This document shows positions 1 through 6,583 of a stretch of 8,717 nucleotides of DNA, in pieces. Position numbers and translations under genes: made by a program. Under the pieces are notes generated by a model. It ran no database searches, was not told the origin of the DNA, and saw only the letters and a program-made list of their open reading frames with translations. Source of the DNA: Akkermansiaceae bacterium (lineage in GTDB: Bacteria > Verrucomicrobiota > Verrucomicrobiia > Verrucomicrobiales > Akkermansiaceae); NCBI GenBank assembly GCA_025457805.1, contig JALOTR010000080.1, positions 1-8,717 of the forward strand. The letters are read 5' to 3'. Each line of letters opens with the position of its first letter. Position 1 is the stretch's first letter.

Positions 1-269
1 ATGGCAAAGCGATTGGTGAAATGACTGCTGTAAAGGGTTTCCTGCGCGTTATCGAGTTCACTGAAACCCACCGGATGGTGATAAAGTCCGTTGCTGCGAT
101 CCGCCACAAACGACCATGTGGAACGATCGAGCATCTGATTCAAATAGAAGGCGGAACCCGGATAAACTTCATAATTCACCGCAGGCGCGGATTGCCATCC
201 TGCAATCGCAGCACCGACGGCGAGGAAGAGGAATCTCCCATCACGACATTTCCGGAAGACACCAACCAT
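1..269 (-). CDS. Secreted protein of unknown function, N-terminal fragment cut by the left window edge
   Basis: The minus strand reads openly from an ATG at 267-269 to the left edge (89 complete codons), with the stop codon outside the window. The product begins with basic residues (MVGVFRKCRDGR), then a hydrophobic stretch (FLFLAVGAAIAG) and a small-residue SAPA site near residues 27-30, which is a plausible Sec signal peptide. The visible mature part (VNYEVYPGSAFYLNQMLD and onward) matches no family I recognise. The start at 269 has an AGGA about 10 nt upstream; an in-frame ATG at 299 would add ten residues but would blur the signal peptide. The gene lies 67 bp downstream of the histidine kinase gene on the same strand and could be co-transcribed with it. 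It also has its own upstream copy of a dyad element shared with that gene. Export is inferred; function is unknown. Confidence 0.6.
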   Translation of the reverse strand, partial: MVGVFRKCRDGRFLFLAVGAAIAGWQSAPAVNYEVYPGSAFYLNQMLDRSTWSFVADRSNGLYHHPVGFSELDNAQETLYSSHFTNRFA

Positions 270-306
270 GAAACATCCTATCCGCCGCGTTCGTCCCATC
301 GGCAAC

Positions 307-320
307 CCCGCATTCACGGG
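307..320 (-). promoter_or_regulatory. CCCG-N6-CGGG dyad element upstream of the secreted-protein gene
   Basis: The plus strand reads CCCGCATTCACGGG here, beginning 38 bp upstream of the ATG at 269. A copy differing at one of these 14 positions lies at 2381-2394, at exactly the same distance from the proposed kinase start at 2343, and in the same orientation. The similarity extends over about 24 nt (21 identical), roughly 303-326 against 2377-2400. In RNA the element could fold into a 5-bp stem (UCCCG with CGGGG, closing with one U-G pair) around a 6-nt loop. Whether it is an operator, a promoter part or an mRNA leader hairpin cannot be decided from sequence. Confidence 0.4.
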
Positions 321-336
321 AGGCACATCGATGATT

Positions 337-2343
337 TCACCCTTTGGCCTTGATGCCGCTTTGGAGGGGGAAGCGCAGGGTAAGAGTGGTTCCTTGGCCC
401 GGGCTGGAATCGATATCCAGCGAACCATGGAGCGATTCCGCGCGTTGTTCGAGTGTCCTCAATCGCGGCGCGCCCGCACTTGCGGCGAGTGGCAGGCCGC
501 GACCGTTGTCCGCGACCTTGAGCACGAGATTCGCGCCGACTTGATTGAAGTGAATTTCCACCCGATCCGCTGCGGCATGGCGCGAGATGTTATGCAATGC
601 CTCCTTGAAGAAGAATATCAAATTGCGCCGCTGCTCGGGATCGAGATCCGGAGAGGATTCACCTTGGAATTCCCATAAGTGATCCTTGAGCATGAGGTTG
701 GCAATCTCGCGCAGACGTTCCGCAAGCGGCTTGCGAGCGCGGGCTGGTGCGATCGTGAGATCGATGATTTCCCGCAAGGACAATGCGGATTCCCTCGCCA
801 GTCGGCTGATATCACCCAAGCGTTCCGGATCTCCGGCACCGGGCGAGAGATCGGCGAGCAAGGAAATCGTGGCAATGTTCGACCCCACCTCGTCATGGAG
901 ATCGCTGGAAATGCGCCGACGCAACTCGCGCATGTGGCGGCGCGAGGCATGGCGGATCCGCAACAGCCAGATCACCAGGCCCACAATCACCGCGGACAAG
1001 ACCGTAAACACCGCCGCCAAAGCCCAGAGATGGGTGCGTTTGAGGATGGCTTCCCGTTCCAGCAACAAGGCCCGGCGCTCCAGAGCGAGATCAAAACGAC
1101 GCGACAATTCAGACACCCACCTCCGCATTGGAATCAATGTCCCGGTCGAGCTTTTGCCATCGGTGAGGCCGGACACACTCCAGATCCGCTTGGCATCGTG
1201 CGGGCGGGACTTGGTGAGGTCCGGCGTTTTCACCCGCTTGCCGAAGGCGAGATTCCTTGTGCCGTCGAGCACCTCGAATTCCGAAAGCAGCACCCGCGGG
1301 GCTGTCAGGCGGTCCGGCTGATGCTGACCGGTGACCGAGAGCCGGACGAAGCGTGCCTCCACCGGCGCAAAACTGATCGGCACCGGGTTGTAGCCGGGGT
1401 TCGGGAAATCATATTCCCCTGTGTCCCACACACTCTGCCGTGCCGGATCGTCCGGCTTGTTGGAAACCTCGATTTTGAAAACTTCGGGGAAACCAAATCC
1501 CGGCCCCTTCACCGGTGAGTCGCCCCGCGCGGCGATGATGCGCACGCCATCGATGCGCTGCACGCTGCCAAGATCCACCTCCGCCCAGGTCGTGGTCGTC
1601 CCGCTTTCCGCGATGTCCGCATGCCAGCCCAGGCTGCGTCCGGGCCGCGGCACTTCGGGCGGGCCGAGCGGCGATTGGCCATCGACGAGGTAGCGGATGT
1701 TCCACCCGACTTCCGCGTCGATGCTGAACCTTGCCCCGAGTTCGCCCTCCAGCGCGATGTTTCGCTCGCCCTCGAACACCATCAGCTCGGAAACCGAAAA
1801 AAACCGCACCGACTTGCCCGGAAAGGTCGGCAAATCCACCGGCACGAAAAACAGCGCCCGCACCTCCGTGGGCGGCAGATCGAAAAACACCGGATCCCCC
1901 CGCCGGAAATCCAGATGGCTGTCCTCCAATTCCGCGATCACCACCCGCTCGTCCTTACCCGGCAAGACCGCCTCCACCCTCAGCTTTCGCGGAAATCCAT
2001 AATTCGACATCTCCCCGCTCTGGGTGCTGAGGCGCGTGGGGATCAGGGCGATCCCATCCACTTTCCTCGCCACCGGCCAAGTGACGGAAAACCAGTTGCT
2101 CTCCGAATCGCCGGTGAAGTTCGAGTGAAACCCATGACTCCCCAGAGCATCCATGTCCGGCAGCGTGGGCAGCTTTTTCAACTCTCCCGTCACCTCCGCC
2201 AGCCGCCGCTCCACCTCGGGCAGCCTCTCATTCAAGCGCGTGGCCAGCCAATGCTCGAAACTCTCCACCGCCCTGCAATTCCCCACTCCGCCGACGATGG
2301 CAGCCGCCACCCACGCAGTCCGGAGGACGGGTTTCCAAATCAT
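337..2343 (-). CDS. Membrane sensor histidine kinase with extracytoplasmic discoidin (F5/8C)-like domains
   Basis: A two-component sensor kinase of 668 residues from the proposed start. A signal peptide or first membrane helix (WKPVLRTAWVAAAIVGGVG) is followed by a charged, helical segment (about 27-60). Next come two galactose-binding-like regions at about 75-195 and 195-360. The second has typical F5/8C wording: NIALEG, LVDG, WAEVDLG, FKIEVS, RFVRLSVTG, LSEFEVLDG. A further NLAFGK...LTDGKSS segment lies at 364-400. One transmembrane helix (about 440-462) leads to a HisKA_3-type dimerisation domain with H-box SSDLHDEVG (His483) and an HATPase_c domain with N-box EALHN (Asn585) and G-boxes DNGRGLP (612-618) and GQGTT. 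This places it in the NarX/DesK-like kinase group. A longer reading from TTG 2439 or ATG 2430 exists, but ATG 2343 gives the cleaner signal peptide and matches the element spacing seen at the next gene. No response regulator is in the window. The discoidin folds suggest carbohydrate or surface-ligand sensing, which is inference. Confidence 0.88.
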   Translation of the reverse strand: MIWKPVLRTAWVAAAIVGGVGNCRAVESFEHWLATRLNERLPEVERRLAEVTGELKKLPTLPDMDALGSHGFHSNFTGDSESNWFSVTWPVARKVDGIALIPTRLSTQSGEMSNYGFPRKLRVEAVLPGKDERVVIAELEDSHLDFRRGDPVFFDLPPTEVRALFFVPVDLPTFPGKSVRFFSVSELMVFEGERNIALEGELGARFSIDAEVGWNIRYLVDGQSPLGPPEVPRPGRSLGWHADIAESGTTTTWAEVDLGSVQRIDGVRIIAARGDSPVKGPGFGFPEVFKIEVSNKPDDPARQSVWDTGEYDFPNPGYNPVPISFAPVEARFVRLSVTGQHQPDRLTAPRVLLSEFEVLDGTRNLAFGKRVKTPDLTKSRPHDAKRIWSVSGLTDGKSSTGTLIPMRRWVSELSRRFDLALERRALLLEREAILKRTHLWALAAVFTVLSAVIVGLVIWLLRIRHASRRHMRELRRRISSDLHDEVGSNIATISLLADLSPGAGDPERLGDISRLARESALSLREIIDLTIAPARARKPLAERLREIANLMLKDHLWEFQGESSPDLDPEQRRNLIFFFKEALHNISRHAAADRVEIHFNQVGANLVLKVADNGRGLPLAASAGAPRLRTLEQRAESLHGSLDIDSSPGQGTTLTLRFPLQSGIKAKG

Positions 2344-2380
2344 TGCCCGGAGTTCAACCCGCTCCTCCCTTCCCTGCAAT

Positions 2381-2394
2381 CCCGCATTAACGGG
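2381..2394 (-). promoter_or_regulatory. CCCG-N6-CGGG dyad element upstream of the sensor kinase gene
   Basis: The plus strand reads CCCGCATTAACGGG, 38 bp upstream of the ATG at 2343. It is the partner of the element at 307-320, in the same orientation and at the same distance from the start codon. In RNA of the minus strand UCCCG can pair with CGGGA (5 bp) around a hexaloop. It lies in the divergent region between the kinase and rseP genes, so it could in principle act on either. Both copies also read P-V-N-A-G-L in the frame of the downstream gene, with two of the three differences in the conserved block at third codon positions. If the true starts lie further upstream, this would be coding similarity instead. 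Confidence 0.4.
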
Positions 2395-2501
2395 ACGCAG
2401 ACCACCCGCCAATCCCCGCGATTCCGTCATTTTCGTCAAATTTAATGAACTTGCCGGAATGTCCGGAGACGCTAAGTTCCCCGAGTTCCCACGCCTTACC
2501 T

Positions 2502-3938
2502 ATGTCCAACCTCCCCACCTTCATCCAGGTGATCATCCTGCTGGCCGTTGTCATCACGGTCTTCAATATCATCATTTTCGTCCACGAACTCGGCCACTTC
2601 TGGGCGGCCAAATGGCGCGGCCTGCAAATCGACCGCTTCCAGATCTGGTTCGGCAAGCCGATCTGGAAAAAGGAAGTCAACGGCGTGCAATACGGCCTCG
2701 GCTGGATTCCCGCAGGTGGCTTCGTCGCGCTGCCGCAAATGGCCCCGATGGAGGCACTCGAAGGCGGTGAAAAACCCGCCAAAGCCCTGCCCGCGATCAC
2801 TCCGCTCGATAAAATCATCGTCGCCTTCGCCGGTCCGCTTTTCTCGATGCTGCTCGCCCTGCTCTCCGCCGTCGTGGTCTGGAAAGTCGGCAAACCCAAG
2901 GATTTCATCCCCAATCAGGAAATCGGCTACGTCGAAAAAGACAGCCCCGCTGCCAAAGCCGGCATGCTCCCCGGGGACAAGATCACCGCAGTCAACGGCC
3001 AACCTGTCAACGGCTTCGCGGGCTCACTCAATTCGATTTCCGAGCGCATCATCCTCAGCCGTGGCGACAAAATCACCTTCACTGTCGAGCGCCCGGGCCA
3101 ATCCGCCCCGCTTGAGCTGGTGTCCGGATTTGAAACCGGCGACTCCACCTGGCTCCAGCGTCTGCTCAAAGGCCAACGCGGCGAACTCCGCGAAGTGGGC
3201 ATCGATACCGCCGGCCCGCTCATCGTCGAAAGCGTGAGCAAAGACAGCCCTGCCGCCGACGTGGGACTTGCCAAGGGCGACCGCCTTCTTTCCATCGATG
3301 GCATCAAGCTTTACAGCCGCGCCCAGTTCGCGATGCATCTCAAGGACAAGGAATGGAAGACCGTGAAACTCAGCGTGCAATCCGCCAGCGGCGAGACTCG
3401 CGAAGTGGAAGTGACTCCGGAAAAACCGCTTCAACCCGCCGATAGCAACCCGATGGTGGGCATCGCCTGGGATGGCTCGCATGAAGTGGACGTCCGCATC
3501 GTCCACCCCGGCCCCATCGAGCAAGTGAAGGACAGCCTCCACATGATGTGGGTCACGATCACCAGCGTCATCGCCAAGGATTCCAGCATCGGCGTCGATC
3601 ACCTCAGCGGTCCGGTCGGCATCGCCAAGATGCAATATCAGCTTCTCCAGACCGACGATGGATGGCGCCGCATTCTTGCCTTCATGGTGCTCTTCAATGT
3701 GAACCTCGCGGTGCTCAACATGATGCCCTTCCCGGTGCTCGATGGCGGTCACATCACGCTCGCCCTGTTGGAAAAAATCTCCGGCCGCCCGGTCAAGGCC
3801 AAGGCTCTGGAAATCCTGCAAACCGCCTGCGCGCTCTTGCTGATTTCCCTCATGCTCTTCGTCACCACCAAGGACATCGGCGACAACTTCGGCGGCGGTT
3901 CCCGCAAGAATCAGGAAATCGTTTTCCCGGCCAATTGA
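2502..3938 (+). CDS. rseP: RseP-type site-2 intramembrane zinc metalloprotease (M50B)
   Basis: An inner-membrane protease of the RseP/RasP family, which cuts transmembrane anti-sigma factors and remnant signal peptides inside the bilayer. It has 478 residues, close to the roughly 450 of E. coli RseP. The first transmembrane helix carries the zinc-binding HELGH motif (residues 28-32), followed by the GGFVALP loop (72-78). A second membrane helix lies near 104-128. Two PDZ domains follow, at about 139-206 (IGYVEKDSPAAKAGMLPGD) and 237-306 (VESVSKDSPAADVGLAKGD). SGPVGIA lies at 369-375, the third zinc-ligand motif NMMPFPVLDGG ends at 416, and a last helix spans about 436-455. The ATG at 2502 was chosen because it places the first helix directly at the N-terminus; an ATG at 2445 would add 19 polar residues atypical for the family. 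The gene is divergent from the sensor kinase. Its usual neighbours (for example dxr) are not in the window, and no anti-sigma factor substrate is visible. Confidence 0.95.
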   Translation: MSNLPTFIQVIILLAVVITVFNIIIFVHELGHFWAAKWRGLQIDRFQIWFGKPIWKKEVNGVQYGLGWIPAGGFVALPQMAPMEALEGGEKPAKALPAITPLDKIIVAFAGPLFSMLLALLSAVVVWKVGKPKDFIPNQEIGYVEKDSPAAKAGMLPGDKITAVNGQPVNGFAGSLNSISERIILSRGDKITFTVERPGQSAPLELVSGFETGDSTWLQRLLKGQRGELREVGIDTAGPLIVESVSKDSPAADVGLAKGDRLLSIDGIKLYSRAQFAMHLKDKEWKTVKLSVQSASGETREVEVTPEKPLQPADSNPMVGIAWDGSHEVDVRIVHPGPIEQVKDSLHMMWVTITSVIAKDSSIGVDHLSGPVGIAKMQYQLLQTDDGWRRILAFMVLFNVNLAVLNMMPFPVLDGGHITLALLEKISGRPVKAKALEILQTACALLLISLMLFVTTKDIGDNFGGGSRKNQEIVFPAN

Positions 3939-3963
3939 TCCACCGAGCCAATTGATCCACCGA
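3931..3963 (+). repeat. 17-bp-period tandem duplication over the rseP stop codon
   Basis: The 16-mer CCAATTGATCCACCGA occurs at 3931-3946 and again at 3948-3963, separated by one base. The first copy contains the rseP stop codon TGA (3936-3938). This looks like a recent slippage duplication at the gene end; the protein is unaffected because the stop lies in the first copy. Confidence 0.85.
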
Positions 3964-3998
3964 TCATCCATCCCCATCAAACCAAACAGAAAGATGGG

Positions 3999-4127
3999 GA
4001 ACCACGGAATACACAGAGTACACGGAAAAAGAAGAGCTTAGAAAATCAATGCGATTCTATCGTTGAGTTTGTTGAACCCGTTTCGCAACTCTCCTGATTT
4101 CCGTGTGTTCCGAGTTTTCCGTGGTTC
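3999..4127. repeat. 129-bp element with 30-bp imperfect terminal inverted repeats
   Basis: The left arm 3999-4028 starts GAACCACGGAATACACAGAG. The reverse complement of the right arm 4098-4127 starts GAACCACGGAAAACTCGGAA. The arms match at 25 of 30 positions and both end in ACACGGAAA. The 69-bp core between them is less GC-rich than the flanking genes and has no open reading frame of note. The element fills the convergent gap between rseP (plus) and the exosortase gene (minus), so the fold could serve as a bidirectional terminator. Multi-copy repeats rich in ACCACGGA/ACACGGA are familiar from environmental bacterial genomes, so a non-coding dispersed (MITE- or REP-like) repeat is a likely identity. 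That is from general recollection and was not searched. No target-site duplication is obvious. Confidence 0.75.
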
Positions 4128-4145
4128 ACATTTCGGAATCGAAGA

Positions 4146-5597
4146 TCAAGGCCGGACTTCGCGGGCCTGGCAGAGTTGATACAAGGACTCTGCCAACTCC
4201 GCGCCGGTTTTGGAAAAATCTGCCGGCGTCCCGAATGAATGGGGCGAGATGAAAATCAGATGCACTCCCGGGTCCGATCCCGGGCGGAAGGTGCTCTTGA
4301 GATATTCGGGATAACCTTGAAGCAGTTTCCCGTCCTGCAGGAAAAACTCGCGCAGCCAGTGTTTGCCATCGGAGTAAACACCCGCTTCTCCAGCCACCGG
4401 TTCCAACTCGGTGCCGCGGTATTTCAAACAAACCTTTACCGTGTGGTGGCGGTCCTTGCCCTCCGCCGCATAACAAACCAGCGCCATGCCCTGCGGTTGG
4501 CCGGGGACTTGAACTTCGAAGCCATGATTGCCAAGCGAACGCGAACGCACGGTCTCCGGCGGATGCCAGTTGAGCTGTCCCATCGACAACAAAGTGGAGG
4601 CCAAAAAGGGAACCATGAAACAAGCCGCACATCCCAAGCCAAGCAGCGGCCGCAGCCATGAAGTGTTGTTATTATCAACTGCAGGAAGTCCGGCAGTTTC
4701 CACTTTCGCCTCATCCGCAGCTTCCTCGTTTTTCTTCAACATCGCCCACACTGCCAGGCCGATGCCGGACCATCCGAGGTAAGGGGCCCAGGACTGCATG
4801 GCAAACATCGATTGCGTGGAAAGCATCACCAGCGCACCTGCCGGGCTGAACAACCAACGCATATCTAACAAAAGCGGACAACACAGCAACCAGGGCAGCC
4901 AGAACGACTCCATGTTCAGCGCCGCCACCCCGGCACCAGCCGCCACCCACAACACGGTGAGCGTAACGCGGGTTGCCCAGAAATCCAGTCTCAGGCGGCA
5001 CTGCGAAAGCGCCATGATCACAGCCACCGTGATCATGCTGCCATTGGGCATGCCGGTCATCGGTGCAAGCAAGGCCACCACAGCGGCGGCTTGAAATGTT
5101 TCCATCAAGGGATGCCATGCAGGCCGTCCGGCACGCGGCGTGATGAGCGTGATGAAGGGCACCATCCAGATGAAGCCCATGAAATAATGCGTCTGCGGAC
5201 TCTCCACCACCGGATAGGCCACCATGCGATAAGCAATCAAGGTGAGCACGCGCAGCACGTTCGCCGCCAGCGCGGCCGGCACCATGGCCAGCACCCGCAG
5301 CCAGAATTTGCGAACCGATGGCTCCTCGCGGTTTACCCACACGCCGAGTGCGAGCATGATGAGCAGCAGGTTCATGCCTGCACAATCCCGCGTCCATGGC
5401 ACTTCGAGCTTGCCGATGGCCATCACGTCGCCCTTGTCACTCGCGGCGATGCCGATGGCATTGACGATTGCAAGCACGATGGGCCTGGTGATTTCCCGCA
5501 AGGCATCCTGCGATTGCGTGAACATCACCGCCGCCGCCACGAAACCCGCCGCACACAAGGTGCGGAGGGTTTGGGCAGATAAGGAAATCCCATTCAT
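4146..5597 (-). CDS. Exosortase/archaeosortase-family transpeptidase with fused C-terminal domain
   Basis: A multi-pass membrane enzyme of 483 residues. Exosortases recognise C-terminal PEP-CTERM-type signals on secreted proteins and are thought to cleave them and transfer the protein to a surface acceptor. All three conserved catalytic positions are present in family context: Cys72 in WTRDCAGMN, Arg116 in ANVLR, and His137 in ESPQTHYF. Hydrophobic helices fill much of residues 10-285, more than the usual eight-helix core. After a charged linker (about 288-312, KKNEEAADEAK) another membrane helix (about 313-338) leads into a 145-residue soluble tail. That tail resembles the EpsI-like domains found fused to or beside some exosortases (HHTVKVCLKY, LREFFLQDGK, LLQGYPEYLKSTF, HLIFISPHS); this comparison is from memory. 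The gene lies 53 bp downstream of a PEP-CTERM-like protein gene on the same strand, which suggests an operon and a dedicated enzyme-substrate pair. I cannot assign it to a named Xrt subtype. ATG 5597 fits the first helix, but no strong ribosome-binding site is visible. Confidence 0.88.
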   Translation of the reverse strand: MNGISLSAQTLRTLCAAGFVAAAVMFTQSQDALREITRPIVLAIVNAIGIAASDKGDVMAIGKLEVPWTRDCAGMNLLLIMLALGVWVNREEPSVRKFWLRVLAMVPAALAANVLRVLTLIAYRMVAYPVVESPQTHYFMGFIWMVPFITLITPRAGRPAWHPLMETFQAAAVVALLAPMTGMPNGSMITVAVIMALSQCRLRLDFWATRVTLTVLWVAAGAGVAALNMESFWLPWLLCCPLLLDMRWLFSPAGALVMLSTQSMFAMQSWAPYLGWSGIGLAVWAMLKKNEEAADEAKVETAGLPAVDNNNTSWLRPLLGLGCAACFMVPFLASTLLSMGQLNWHPPETVRSRSLGNHGFEVQVPGQPQGMALVCYAAEGKDRHHTVKVCLKYRGTELEPVAGEAGVYSDGKHWLREFFLQDGKLLQGYPEYLKSTFRPGSDPGVHLIFISPHSFGTPADFSKTGAELAESLYQLCQAREVRP

Positions 5598-5623
5598 CGT
5601 GTTGTCGTGAGTTTGGGGTATTC

Positions 5624-5643
5624 CGGAGATCGGGGGCTCTCCG
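5624..5643 (-). promoter_or_regulatory. Small intercistronic hairpin between surface-protein and exosortase genes
   Basis: CGGAGA (5624-5629) pairs with TCTCCG (5638-5643) around an 8-nt loop. It lies 8 bp after the stop codon of the surface-protein gene and about 27 bp before the exosortase start. There is no T-tract in the direction of transcription, so it is not a classical terminator. It could protect the upstream message or reduce read-through, giving more substrate than enzyme. A 6-bp stem may also be chance. Confidence 0.3.
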
Positions 5644-5650
5644 CTTTATT

Positions 5651-6472
5651 TCAGGCAGTGGCCTTGCGCTTGTTTTTCCGCAGGGCAAACACCGCGCCGA
5701 ATGCCGCTAACAATGTCCAGGGGGGGACAGGGGCACCGGGAGCATGGGCGACCGTGGTCTCATCGAGACTCCAACGGGTTTCGGCCAGGTCCTTGGCGGT
5801 GACGAGAGTGGTGGTGGTGCCGGAAACGATCGCGACCGGAATGCCGGGCAGCGCGCCATCCTTGGCTGGATTCCATGCATCGACACGCGAGGTGTAGTTG
5901 TCGGATTCGAATCCGCTCGATCCATCGTTGGTGAAAACAATGCGGTCCCAGCTGGTTTTTTCATCGCCGAAGAAGTTGATGAAGGCGTAGGGCTCGCCGC
6001 TGTTGACCTTGCGGTTGATGGGATTGCCGTCGTATTCGGCGGGCAGCGGCTCCATCAGCGAGGCGGTGGTGAAACGGCTGACGAGGTTGTCGCCATCGTA
6101 GAAGCTCAGCACGTTGCGTGCATCCCCGGCGGACCACCACATGCCGAAGTAGGAAGAATCCGAGGCAAGATAGAGGGTGGTGGTGAGCACTTTGGAACCG
6201 GCGCCTTGCAGCGAATAGAGGGAACCGTCCGGCATCTTTTCCGTAGGAGCTCCGCCGTAGGCATCGGCGCGGGAGATCTGGAGTTGGTCGAATTTTCCAA
6301 CGCCATCCCAAGCCACGCCTTTTTGCTGGCCGGTCTTGAGTTGGTTGAAATCGAATACCGAGGTGCCGGAGAGCGAGGAGTAGTAGGCCTCCGGGTTTTC
6401 GGCAAAGGTGATGACCACGCTGGCGGAGGCCGGCAGGGCGCTGAGAAGCAGGATGGGGAACAGGTGTTTCAT
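5651..6472 (-). CDS. PEP-CTERM-like exosortase-dependent surface protein with variant sorting signal
   Basis: A predicted exported protein of 273 residues. It starts with a clear Sec signal peptide (MKHLFPILLLSALPASA, cleavage near residue 17) and ends with the tripartite layout of an exosortase signal: short motif GAPVPP (246-251), hydrophobic helix WTLLAAFGAVFAL (252-264) and basic tail RKNKRK (265-270). The motif lacks the usual V-P-E-P glutamate. The body resembles the Npun_F0296 type of exosortase-dependent surface protein: an early FDFNQL strand, YFGMWWSAGDARNVLSFYDG (109-128), YAFINFF (162-168), then WDRIVFTND and GFESDNYTS (175-195). This likeness is from memory. No catalytic motif is visible, so an adhesive or structural role at the surface is possible. 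ATG 6472 starts the signal peptide exactly; an upstream in-frame ATG at 6559 would add 29 arginine-rich residues and is rejected. The exosortase gene follows directly and is its likely processing enzyme. The 158-bp leader holds a bulged hairpin. Confidence 0.85.
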   Translation of the reverse strand: MKHLFPILLLSALPASASVVITFAENPEAYYSSLSGTSVFDFNQLKTGQQKGVAWDGVGKFDQLQISRADAYGGAPTEKMPDGSLYSLQGAGSKVLTTTLYLASDSSYFGMWWSAGDARNVLSFYDGDNLVSRFTTASLMEPLPAEYDGNPINRKVNSGEPYAFINFFGDEKTSWDRIVFTNDGSSGFESDNYTSRVDAWNPAKDGALPGIPVAIVSGTTTTLVTAKDLAETRWSLDETTVAHAPGAPVPPWTLLAAFGAVFALRKNKRKATA

Positions 6473-6504
6473 GAGGGTGTGTTTTGAGGGGACTTTGAGA
6501 GGCT

Positions 6505-6534
6505 GTCGGCGAGTCCGCGGGAGTCGCGGCCGAC
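6505..6534 (-). promoter_or_regulatory. Bulged GC-rich hairpin in the leader of the surface-protein gene
   Basis: On the minus strand GTCGGCCGCG is followed by the loop ACTCC, then CGCG, a 5-nt bulge GACTC, and GCCGAC. This gives ten paired positions (6505-6510 with 6529-6534, and an inner CGCG pair) located 33-62 nt before the ATG at 6472. If transcribed, it would be a stable 5'-UTR stem-loop that could influence mRNA stability or translation. A TTGACT -35-like hexamer lies just upstream at 6554-6559, but I see no convincing -10 box at normal spacing, so no promoter is called. Confidence 0.4.
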
Positions 6535-6583
6535 GCTGGTGATCCTGCCACGGAGTCAAGATCCCTCAATCCCCGCAATTGGG

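Noticed and set aside
679..1518. Plus-strand open frame of 279 codons opposite the kinase gene
   Set aside because: It is antisense to the conserved HisKA/HATPase and discoidin regions, with composition typical of a GC-rich shadow frame.
2344..2439. Longer kinase N-terminus from TTG 2439 or ATG 2430
   Set aside because: It would place 29-32 polar residues before the signal peptide and contains the repeated dyad element. It cannot be fully excluded because both dyad copies read alike in frame.
3024..3980. Minus-strand open frame of 318 codons opposite rseP
   Set aside because: Histidine- and acid-rich shadow of the rseP PDZ and membrane segments; no recognisable domain.
6554..6559. TTGACT as a -35 box for the surface-protein gene
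   Set aside because: No acceptable -10 hexamer occurs 16-18 bp downstream on the minus strand, and no sigma-54 GG/GC pair fits either.
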